Under the pieces are notes generated by a model that saw only the letters and a program-made list of their open reading frames with translations, was not told where the DNA came from and searched no databases. The position numbers and the translations under genes were made by a program. From NCBI GenBank assembly GCA_024682015.1, contig JAIKZT010000288.1, forward strand, positions 1 to 6,560: 6,560 nt of DNA. Direction: 5' to 3'. Of this stretch, positions 1 through 5,220 are shown piece after piece. This DNA comes from Clostridia bacterium (lineage in GTDB: Bacteria; Bacillota; Clostridia; Peptostreptococcales; Anaerovoracaceae). Position 1 is the first letter of the stretch. Every line of letters starts with the position of its first letter.

Positions 1-219
1 TCGGAATGCGTGGACATTTACGACGCAGTGGACGCCTATACCATCGAGTCGGCCTGGACGGAGTTCGAGGAGCACAGAAAAGGCCGCATCCGGCCGGGCT
101 ATCTGGCGGACTTCACCGTGTGCGACAGGGATATCTTCACCTGTCCGCCGCAGGAGCTCCTGGCCGCCTGCGCCGTCATGACCGTCGTGGACGGAAAAGT
201 CGTCTACCGCAAGGAATAG
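1..219 (+). CDS. Amidohydrolase family protein, C-terminal fragment (YtcJ-like)
   Basis: Only the last 72 codons are present; the gene begins upstream of the window and the reading frame is open from base 1 to the TAG at 217-219. The peptide carries the typical tail of the amidohydrolase_3/YtcJ group: a helix ending in AYTIESAW, then the GRIRPGYLADFTVCDRD segment (the family's G-x-I-x-P-G-x-x-A-D-F/L pattern), then a final strand VMTVVDGKVVY that belongs to the small beta-sandwich domain. The family hydrolyses amide or related C-N bonds in the cytoplasm using a metal centre, but the metal ligands are outside this window, so neither the substrate nor the activity can be judged. A strong terminator follows, so it is probably the last gene of a separate transcription unit from the transporter operon. 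The family call is fairly safe; the function is unknown. Confidence 0.85.
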   Translation, partial: SECVDIYDAVDAYTIESAWTEFEEHRKGRIRPGYLADFTVCDRDIFTCPPQELLAACAVMTVVDGKVVYRKE

Positions 220-274
220 GGCGGGGCGGTTTAGGCCTGCGGTGACCCTCCGCAATCCGCTCAAAACAGAAAAC

Positions 275-317
275 AAAGGACGCGGCAGAGCGCATTTCTG
301 CTGCGTCCTTTTTCTTT
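275..317 (+). terminator. Intrinsic terminator after the amidohydrolase gene
   Basis: Arms 275-289 and 297-311 pair over 15 bp with one G-T wobble around a 7-base loop (290-296). The right arm runs directly into a T-rich tract (309-317, interrupted by one C). It sits 55 bases after the amidohydrolase stop codon and ahead of the next promoter, so it separates the two transcription units. Confidence 0.88.
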
Positions 318-352
318 GCAGTCCGCTTTATGCGTATATAGGCCCATATATT

Positions 353-370
353 CATGAATAATTGATAATA
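353..370 (+). promoter_or_regulatory. Second ARG-box-like site, upstream of the promoter
   Basis: This site begins with CATGAATAA, the same nine bases that start the site at 456-473; the shared word extends to 11 bases (351-361 and 454-464). Here it is also part of a perfect 12-base palindrome, TATTCATGAATA (349-360). The second half of the box is degenerate. The two sites are 103 bases apart and flank the promoter, an arrangement that could permit co-operative binding. A still weaker AT-rich candidate ending in AAAATGCA occurs near 377-394. Confidence 0.35.
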
Positions 371-413
371 TGCACCGATATAAAATAAAATGCAGAAAAT
401 ATTCAAAAACCCC

Positions 414-442
414 TTGACATCCGCCATGCATAACTATACACT
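414..442 (+). promoter_or_regulatory. Probable sigma-A promoter for the transporter operon
   Basis: A perfect -35 hexamer TTGACA lies at 414-419. At a 17-base spacing the -10 is TACACT (437-442, 4 of 6 matches). A better hexamer, TATACA (435-440), would give a short 15-base spacer. Transcription would start near 448-450, about 50 bases before the permease ATG. The surrounding 331-410 stretch is strongly AT-rich, consistent with an upstream control region. The -35 is convincing; the exact -10 is not certain. Confidence 0.7.
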
Positions 443-455
443 AACCACATCATTT

Positions 456-473
456 CATGAATAACAACGCATA
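456..473 (+). promoter_or_regulatory. ARG-box-like operator (ArgR/AhrC site candidate), promoter-proximal
   Basis: The 18-mer CATGAATAACAACGCATA matches 13 of 18 positions of the Bacillus AhrC/ArgR box as I recall it (CATGAATAAAAATKCAAK), including the first nine bases without a mismatch. It lies just downstream of the predicted transcription start, where a bound repressor would block transcription. A related site sits upstream at 353-370. That an ArgR protein binds here is inference; the neighbouring amino-acid transporter and ornithine cyclodeaminase-like gene make it plausible. Confidence 0.5.
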
Positions 474-498
474 TCACTGAATACGGAAAGCGAAACCC

Positions 499-1182
499 AT
501 GAGCACGGTCGCAAACATCTTTGCAAACTATTATCAATATTTCCTGCGCGGCACCAGGACGACCATCGTCGTATCGCTGGTCACGGTGTTCTTCGGAGCC
601 CTCGTCGGCTGCGTCATCGCGTTGCTGCGGATCTCGAAGTTCAAGCCGCTTTCCGCTTTCGCGAAGCTGTACATCACCGTGCTGCGGGGCACGCCGCTGC
701 TGGTCCAGCTCTACATCGTCTACTATCAGCTGAACTTCATCCACTACCCGTCGGGGCAATTCCTCGGGGTGGAGCTGGCCAGGGTCATCCCGTGCATCAT
801 CGCGCTCAGCCTGAACTCCGGCGCCTACGTGGCCGAGATCATCCGGGCGGGCATCCAGGCGGTGGACTTCGGGCAGACGGAGGCGGCGCTCTCCTGCGGC
901 ATGACGTATCCCCAGTGCATGTGGAACATCGTGCTGCCCCAGGCCATCAAGAACATCCTGCCGGCCATCGGCAACGAGTTCGTCACGATGGTGAAGGAGA
1001 CGTCCATCATCCAGTATCTGGGCATCTCCGACCTGATGTACAACAACGGCATCGTGGTCACGTCCACGTATAACCCGCTTCCCTGCTACTACATCTCGGC
1101 CCTGATCTACCTCACGCTGAACATCGTGCTGGGCAAGGGCCTGAACATCTTCGAAATGAGGCTGAAACAAAGTGAACGGTAA
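499..1182 (+). CDS. Polar amino-acid ABC transporter permease (HisM/GlnP type)
   Basis: A 227-residue integral membrane protein that forms the channel of an amino-acid importer. Hydrophobic segments lie at roughly residues 22-43, 56-78, 94-115, 150-172 and 190-214, matching the five-helix core of HisM/GlnP-type permeases, and the length is normal for the family. TVLRGTPLLVQLYIVYY (60-76) is a hallmark of this group. The EAA loop that docks on the ATPase is complete: E128-A129-A130, G134 and the I-V-L-P at 144-147. The ATG at 499 is preceded by only a weak ribosome site (GGAAAG near 485-490) but is the sensible start from homology. It is the only permease seen, so a homodimeric channel is likely. 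Its 3' end overlaps the ATPase gene by 11 bases, so the two are translationally coupled. The transported amino acid cannot be read from the permease alone. Confidence 0.93.
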   Translation: MSTVANIFANYYQYFLRGTRTTIVVSLVTVFFGALVGCVIALLRISKFKPLSAFAKLYITVLRGTPLLVQLYIVYYQLNFIHYPSGQFLGVELARVIPCIIALSLNSGAYVAEIIRAGIQAVDFGQTEAALSCGMTYPQCMWNIVLPQAIKNILPAIGNEFVTMVKETSIIQYLGISDLMYNNGIVVTSTYNPLPCYYISALIYLTLNIVLGKGLNIFEMRLKQSER

Positions 1183-1918
1183 CGTGCTGTTTGACATACA
1201 AGGATTAAAGAAAAACTTCGGAGAGGTCGAGGTCCTCAAGGGCATCGACCAGAAGATCGAGAAAGGCGAGGTAGTCGTGGTGATCGGGCCTTCGGGTTCC
1301 GGGAAATCCACGTTCATCAGATGCCTGAACCTGCTCGAGGAGCCGACCGGCGGCAAGATCTTCTTCGAAGGCGTCGACATCATGAGCAAGGAGACCCGGG
1401 CCAATCTCCACCGCGAGAAGGTGGGCATGGTCTTCCAGCAGTTCAACCTGTTCAACAACCTGTCCGTGCTCGACAACGTCACCGTCTCCCTGAGGAAGGT
1501 CAAGAAGATGCCCGAGCAGCAGGCGAAGGACAAGGCCATGGCGCTGCTGGCGCGGGTCGGCCTCGCGGATCGCGCGGACAGCTATCCGTCCCAGCTCTCG
1601 GGCGGGCAGAAGCAGCGCATCGCGATCGTGCGGGCCATGGCGCTCGACCCCGACGTCATGCTCTTCGACGAGCCGACCTCGGCGCTCGACCCCGAAATGG
1701 TGGGCGAGGTGCTGAAGGTCATCCGCGATCTGGCTTCCGAGGGGGTCACCATGGTGGTGGTGACCCACGAAATGGGCTTCGCCCGCAACGTCGCCACGCG
1801 CGTCCTCTTCATGGACGGCGGCGTGATCGCGGAGGAAGGCACCCCCGAGCAGATCTTCGACCACCCCCAGAATCCGCGCACCCAGGACTTCCTGTCCAAG
1901 GTAATCAACGTCATATAA
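1172..1918 (+). CDS. Polar amino-acid ABC transporter ATP-binding protein (GlnQ/HisP type)
   Basis: A 248-residue cytoplasmic ATPase that powers the importer. All nucleotide-binding motifs are intact: Walker A GPSGSGKST (39-47), Q-loop Q89 in VFQQFNLF, signature LSGGQKQR (142-149), Walker B VMLFDEP with catalytic E167, D-loop SALDP (170-174) and switch H199 in VTHEM. The FNLF after the Q-loop and the overall length are typical of the HisP/GlnQ/ArtP group. The GTG start at 1172 lies inside the permease gene and is supported by GAGG at 1158-1161, ten bases upstream; a second GTG at 1184 would shorten the protein by four residues and has poorer spacing. The next gene starts 31 bases after its stop codon, so all belong to one transcript. 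Confidence 0.95.
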   Translation: MNGNVLFDIQGLKKNFGEVEVLKGIDQKIEKGEVVVVIGPSGSGKSTFIRCLNLLEEPTGGKIFFEGVDIMSKETRANLHREKVGMVFQQFNLFNNLSVLDNVTVSLRKVKKMPEQQAKDKAMALLARVGLADRADSYPSQLSGGQKQRIAIVRAMALDPDVMLFDEPTSALDPEMVGEVLKVIRDLASEGVTMVVVTHEMGFARNVATRVLFMDGGVIAEEGTPEQIFDHPQNPRTQDFLSKVINVI

Positions 1919-1949
1919 CCATCAGACACAGCATTCAGGAGGCACATAC

Positions 1950-2981
1950 ATGCTTGGCACCATCAATCCCGAAATCCTTTTCCTGCAGCAGGAAGACCAG
2001 ATCAAGGCCGGTCTTCTGGACATGAAGATGATCCTGCAGATCACAGAAGAAACCTATAAACTGCTGGGCCAGGGCCAGATCCAGAACCCGCCCAAGACGC
2101 ACATCGGCATCCCCGAACCGGACAACTGGAACTCGTTCTTCAACACCATGCCCTGCTACATCGGCGGTGAGTACAACATCGCCGGGGTCAAGTGGGCCGC
2201 GGAGAGCAAGAAGAACGCGAATACGCCGGGCATCCCCTATGGCATCGACATTTCGGTCTTAAGCGACCCCGAAACCGTTCTGCCGTTCTGCGTGCTGGAC
2301 GGTACCATCATCACGGCCATGCGGACGAGCGCCGTGGCCGGCGTTCAGGCCAAATACTGCGCGCCGTCCGACACGAAGACAGCGACCCTCATCGGCGCGG
2401 GCGTCATCGGAGAGACCATGGTGATGTCCATCTGCGAAGCGATCCCGACGGTCAAGACCATCTATCTGTGCGACATCGACCTCGCCAAGGCCGAAAAGGT
2501 CGCCGCGGAATACAAGGGCAAGTACGAAGGCGTCGAGATCATCGCGAGCAGCGATTCCAAGGCCTGCGCGGCCAAGTCCGAGCTGATCATGGGCGAGACC
2601 ACGGCGCGCAAGCCCTTCATCGACAAGACCTGGGTGAAGCCCCACAGCGCCATCGTCTGCGTCTCCAACGAGGCGGACAAGGACGTCGCGCTCATGGCGG
2701 ACGTGAAGGTCGTCGATTACTGGAAGCAGATGGTGACGTTCAAGAACAAGGCCATCGTCCAGGCGTTTGAAGCCGGCGAGATCACGAAGGACCAGATCCT
2801 CGAAACGAGCGACCTGGCGCTGGGCAAGCCGGTGCGCACCAGCGACGAGCAGTTCATCTACGCCTGCTCGCTGGGCCTGGGCGCGCTGGACATCATGGTC
2901 GCGTACAAGCTGTTCCAGAACGCGATGAAGATGGGCCTCGGCACGAAAGTAAAGATGTGGGACAAGCCCCTGTGGGAGTAA
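1950..2981 (+). CDS. Ornithine cyclodeaminase/mu-crystallin family protein
   Basis: A 343-residue cytoplasmic NAD(P)-dependent enzyme with a strong AGGAGG (1937-1942) seven bases before the ATG. The fold is clear: an N-terminal dimerisation/substrate domain, K81 in AGVKWAAESK (counterpart of the substrate-binding Lys of Pseudomonas OCD), R125 in AMRTSAVAGVQAKY (the carboxylate-binding Arg motif), then a Rossmann domain opening with GAGVIG (149-154). D175 at the end of the second strand (IYLCDID) favours NAD over NADP. The position of the catalytic Asp (D228 in P. putida OCD) reads V-S-N-E-A-D here, putting Glu (E241) or nothing there, so true ornithine cyclodeamination is doubtful. Alternatives are ketimine reductase, alanine/amino-acid dehydrogenase, or the OCD-like group that databases sometimes label tyramine oxidase subunit B, which has a similar IKAG-x-x-DMK N-terminus as I recall. 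The setting between transporter genes and aminotransferases points to amino-acid metabolism. Family call strong; reaction uncertain. Confidence 0.88.
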   Translation: MLGTINPEILFLQQEDQIKAGLLDMKMILQITEETYKLLGQGQIQNPPKTHIGIPEPDNWNSFFNTMPCYIGGEYNIAGVKWAAESKKNANTPGIPYGIDISVLSDPETVLPFCVLDGTIITAMRTSAVAGVQAKYCAPSDTKTATLIGAGVIGETMVMSICEAIPTVKTIYLCDIDLAKAEKVAAEYKGKYEGVEIIASSDSKACAAKSELIMGETTARKPFIDKTWVKPHSAIVCVSNEADKDVALMADVKVVDYWKQMVTFKNKAIVQAFEAGEITKDQILETSDLALGKPVRTSDEQFIYACSLGLGALDIMVAYKLFQNAMKMGLGTKVKMWDKPLWE

Positions 2982-2992
2982 GGCAGGACTGC

Positions 2993-3029
2993 CGAAGAGA
3001 GTGGGACAAGGAACCGTCCCCATGTCTCA
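2993..3029 (+). repeat. REP-like element, left copy of an inverted pair
   Basis: Bases 3001-3029 are the exact reverse complement of 6376-6404 (29 of 29), and the match resumes for eight more bases (2993-3000 with 6407-6414) after a two-base insertion in the right copy. The element can fold on itself: GGGAC (3003-3007) pairs with GTCCC (3016-3020), or its ends TGGGACA and TGTCTCA pair with one wobble. I recall GGACGGTTCC-type sequences as dispersed repeats in clostridial genomes. It lies between the ornithine cyclodeaminase-like gene and the binding-protein gene. Confidence 0.8.
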
Positions 3030-3030
3030 G

Positions 3031-3056
3031 CGCATCCTGAGCCTGCCGAAGGGGCG
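3031..3056 (+). repeat. Possible second REP-like motif beside the first
   Basis: CCTGAGCCTGCCGAAGGGG closely resembles the CTGAGCTTGTCGAAGGG-type repeats dispersed in many bacterial genomes. It directly abuts the inverted-repeat element at 2993-3029, so the 109-base gap before the binding-protein gene is largely made of repeat-like sequence. Only one copy is in the window, so its repeat nature is inferred from recall. Confidence 0.4.
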
Positions 3057-3090
3057 AAACCCTATATTCAGATCGAAAAGGAGACACACC

Positions 3091-3894
3091 ATGAAAAAGA
3101 TTCTTTCCCTGCTGCTCGCAGCATGCATGATATTCTCGCTGGCGGCCTGCTCCGGCGGCGACAAGAAAGCTTCCGCGATCGATGAGATCAAGGCCAAAGG
3201 CCAGCTGACCGTCGGCACATCCGCGGACTATCCCCCCTACGAATTCCACACCGAGATCGACGGCAAGGACACGATCGTCGGCTTCGACATCGCCATCGCC
3301 CAGGCCATCGCGGACGATCTGGGGGTCAAACTGAACATCGTCGACATGTCCTTCGACAACCTGCTGATGAGCCTGTCCAACGGCGAGTTCGACATGGTCA
3401 TCGCAGGCATCACGTCCAACGAGGAACGCAAGAAGGCCGTGGACTTCTCCGATCCCTACCTGGTCAGCAAGAGCCTGATCCTGGTCAAGAACGAAAACGC
3501 GGACAAGTACAAGACGCTCGACGATCTGAAGGGCGCCAAGGGCGGCGCGCAGACCGGCACCATCACCTACGACCGCTGCGTGCTGTATTGCGGCGAGGAG
3601 AGCACGGTCGGCCTGGCCAAGGTGCAGGACCTGATCATGGAACTGCAGGCGGGCAAGCTGGATCTGCTGTTCCTGGATTACATGACGGTGCTGACCTATG
3701 CCGCTGTCAAGGATGACCTCTCCGCCGTGGACGTAAATATCCCCTCGGAGAACGAAGGCTACCAGATCGCCGTGCAGAAGGGCAACGACGAGCTGAACAC
3801 CTACATCAACGGTGTGCTGGCAAAGCTGGCTGAGGAGAACGCCATCGAAGGCTACATCGTCGAAGCGCAGCAGCTGGCGGGAATGGACGAATAA
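3091..3894 (+). CDS. Amino-acid ABC transporter substrate-binding lipoprotein
   Basis: A 267-residue extracytoplasmic binding protein (SBP_bac_3 family) that would deliver ligand to the permease encoded at 499-1182. The N-terminus is a lipoprotein signal: MKK, a hydrophobic stretch (4-18) and the lipobox L-A-A-C with C20 as the lipidated residue. Family landmarks follow: GTSADYPPYEF (42-52), GFDIAIAQAIAD (64-75), R113 in SNEERKKAVDFSDPY (ligand carboxylate), QTGT (154-157) and D196 in GKLDLLFLDY (ligand amino group). The ATG at 3091 is chosen because AAGGAG (3078-3083) precedes it and it begins the signal peptide; an in-frame GTG at 3001 lies in the REP-like repeat and would add 30 meaningless residues. 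Cysteines C163 and C167 form a CxxxC in the second lobe, which could make a disulfide outside the cell. Its stop codon overlaps the next gene's ATG. The exact ligand is unknown. Confidence 0.93.
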   Translation: MKKILSLLLAACMIFSLAACSGGDKKASAIDEIKAKGQLTVGTSADYPPYEFHTEIDGKDTIVGFDIAIAQAIADDLGVKLNIVDMSFDNLLMSLSNGEFDMVIAGITSNEERKKAVDFSDPYLVSKSLILVKNENADKYKTLDDLKGAKGGAQTGTITYDRCVLYCGEESTVGLAKVQDLIMELQAGKLDLLFLDYMTVLTYAAVKDDLSAVDVNIPSENEGYQIAVQKGNDELNTYINGVLAKLAEENAIEGYIVEAQQLAGMDE

Positions 3895-5051
3895 TGGCGA
3901 AGAGTTTTATCGCGAGAAGACATCTTCATTTTCAGGGCAGCCTGATGGAAGAGGTCGCGGAACTGTCGAAGGGCATGGACGATCTGATCGACCTCTCCAT
4001 CGGCGATCCGGACTTCACGACGCCGGCCCCCATTCTGGAGGCCGGCTATCGGGACGCTCTGGCAGGCTACACGCACTATTCGCCGGGCAAGGGCTATCCG
4101 GACGTCATCGGCGCGGTGGTCGGCACGTACAAGAACGACCTCGGCATCGCGATCGGACCGGAGAACGTCATCATCGTCGCGTCGGGCGACTACGCGTCGT
4201 TCATGGCCGGTTTCGCCACCATTGACCCCGGCGACGAGGTGCTGATCCCCGATCCCAGCTTCATGTGCTACCGCTATCACGTATCCTACGCGGGCGGTGT
4301 GCCGGTGATGGTGCCCACATCCGCAGCGGACGGCTGGCGGTTTAGCGCGAAAGAGGCGGAGAAATACGTAACGCCGAAGACGAAGGGCCTCTACATCTGC
4401 ACGCCCAACAATCCGACCGGCGCGTGCATGCACCCCGAGGACATGCAGGCTGTCTATGAACTGGCCGAGAAATACGATCTGCTGATCTATTCGGACGAGA
4501 TCTACACGGCATTCAGCTACGAAGTTCCGTTCTGCTCGATGCTGAGCATCCCCGGCGCCGCGAAGCGCACCGTCGTCATCAACAGCCTGTCCAAGAACTA
4601 CGTGGCTACGGGCGCGCGGCTCGGTTGGATCATCGCGCCGCCCGACATCATCGGCGCCATCGCGCAGGAGGGCCTGAACATGGTCTACAGCGCGCCGTCC
4701 ATCTCGCAGCGCATGGCGAAGTTCGCGCTGACGCAGGGCAAGCCCTTCATGGAGCCCATCATGGCGGAGTTCAAGGAGCGCATGTTCAAAACGGCGGAGC
4801 GGATCAACCGGATCCCGCATCTGCACGTGCCGTCCCCGCCGCCGGGCACGTTCTACCTGTTCGTCGACGTGCGCGAAACAGGCCTGAGCGACTACGAATT
4901 CGTGCTGAAGACGCTGAAGGAAGCGCACGTGGCGCTCGTTCCCGGCAGCGATTTCGGAGCGTGCGGAACGGGCTTCGTGCGCATATGCGCAACGGTGAGC
5001 CTGCCAAAGCTCATGGAGGCCTGCAACCGGATAGAGTCGATGAAATTGTAA
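3894..5051 (+). CDS. PLP-dependent aminotransferase, class I/II (first copy)
   Basis: A 385-residue cytoplasmic fold-type I enzyme that would move the amino group of an amino acid to a 2-oxo acid. Landmarks are in order: IGDPDFTTP (36-44), HYSPGKGYPDV (61-71), PNNPTG (171-176) with N173, D201 and Y204 in YSDEIYTAF (cofactor ring contacts), the PLP-binding K234 in NSLSKNYVATGARLGW with R242 for the phosphate, and R363 in GFVRICAT as the substrate-carboxylate Arg. The length is normal and no key residue is missing. The ATG shares a base with the binding-protein stop codon (TAATG, 3892-3896), so translation is coupled to transporter expression. It is a close paralogue of the gene at 5221. Its substrate cannot be named; the link to the transporter suggests that it acts on the imported amino acid or its product. 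Aspartate or aromatic transaminase activity cannot be excluded. Confidence 0.93.
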   Translation: MAKSFIARRHLHFQGSLMEEVAELSKGMDDLIDLSIGDPDFTTPAPILEAGYRDALAGYTHYSPGKGYPDVIGAVVGTYKNDLGIAIGPENVIIVASGDYASFMAGFATIDPGDEVLIPDPSFMCYRYHVSYAGGVPVMVPTSAADGWRFSAKEAEKYVTPKTKGLYICTPNNPTGACMHPEDMQAVYELAEKYDLLIYSDEIYTAFSYEVPFCSMLSIPGAAKRTVVINSLSKNYVATGARLGWIIAPPDIIGAIAQEGLNMVYSAPSISQRMAKFALTQGKPFMEPIMAEFKERMFKTAERINRIPHLHVPSPPPGTFYLFVDVRETGLSDYEFVLKTLKEAHVALVPGSDFGACGTGFVRICATVSLPKLMEACNRIESMKL

Positions 5052-5079
5052 AAAAATACAAAATAAGTATTTACAAATA

Positions 5080-5115
5080 ATAACAGCCGCGGTATGCTGA
5101 TATCGCGGCTGTTAT
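5080..5115 (+). terminator. Strong hairpin between the two aminotransferase genes
   Basis: Arms 5080-5091 (ATAACAGCCGCG) and 5104-5115 pair perfectly over 12 bp. The pairing can continue inward with a G-T wobble and TAT/ATA to a GCTG tetraloop, giving a 16-bp stem. It starts 28 bases after the first aminotransferase stop. There is no T-run after it on the + strand, while the - strand has T-rich sequence on the outgoing side (complement of 5050-5079). It may act as an imperfect terminator or mRNA-stabilising hairpin on the + strand; an efficient intrinsic terminator would be expected only in the reverse direction. Confidence 0.6.
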
Positions 5116-5172
5116 CATGTCGCTTCGCAGGCGCAGGAGCCCTAGATTTCCTCACACAAGGCACACGAAAAA

Positions 5173-5181
5173 TGATATAAT
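5173..5181 (+). promoter_or_regulatory. Extended -10 promoter for the second aminotransferase
   Basis: TGATATAAT combines a perfect TATAAT hexamer (5176-5181) with the TGN extension that can replace a good -35 site. The best -35 candidate is CTCACA (5151-5156, 4 of 6 matches) at a long 19-base spacing. The start would fall near 5188, about 33 bases before the ATG; an 8-base palindrome, TGTTAACA (5186-5193), overlaps this point. This suggests that the second aminotransferase can be transcribed independently of the operon upstream. Confidence 0.6.
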
Positions 5182-5220
5182 AACTTGTTAACACTACACA
5201 ACTATCAGGAGGCACAGTTT

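Noticed and set aside
176..427. Small - strand frame across the amidohydrolase terminator and promoter region
   Set aside because: It covers the terminator hairpin and the -35 box, has no ribosome site, and has no recognisable domain.
403..1539. Long open frame on the - strand opposite the permease and ATPase genes
   Set aside because: It is an antisense shadow in GC-rich DNA. The peptide is low-complexity and rich in Arg, His and Asp, and it spans two well-supported + strand genes. The same applies to the long - strand frames at 3852-4928 and 5194-6255.
2982..2993. GGCAG-GA-CTGCC palindrome after the cyclodeaminase-like gene as a terminator
   Set aside because: The two-base loop is too tight, the stem is only five pairs, and no T-run follows.
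3001..3090. N-terminal extension of the binding protein from the GTG at 3001
   Set aside because: The extension is translated from the REP-like repeat and has no signal features. The ATG at 3091 has a good ribosome site and begins a proper lipoprotein signal.
5185..5220. TTG start for the second aminotransferase, 12 codons upstream
   Set aside because: It would place the AGGAGG site inside the coding sequence, and it breaks the exact length match with the paralogue.
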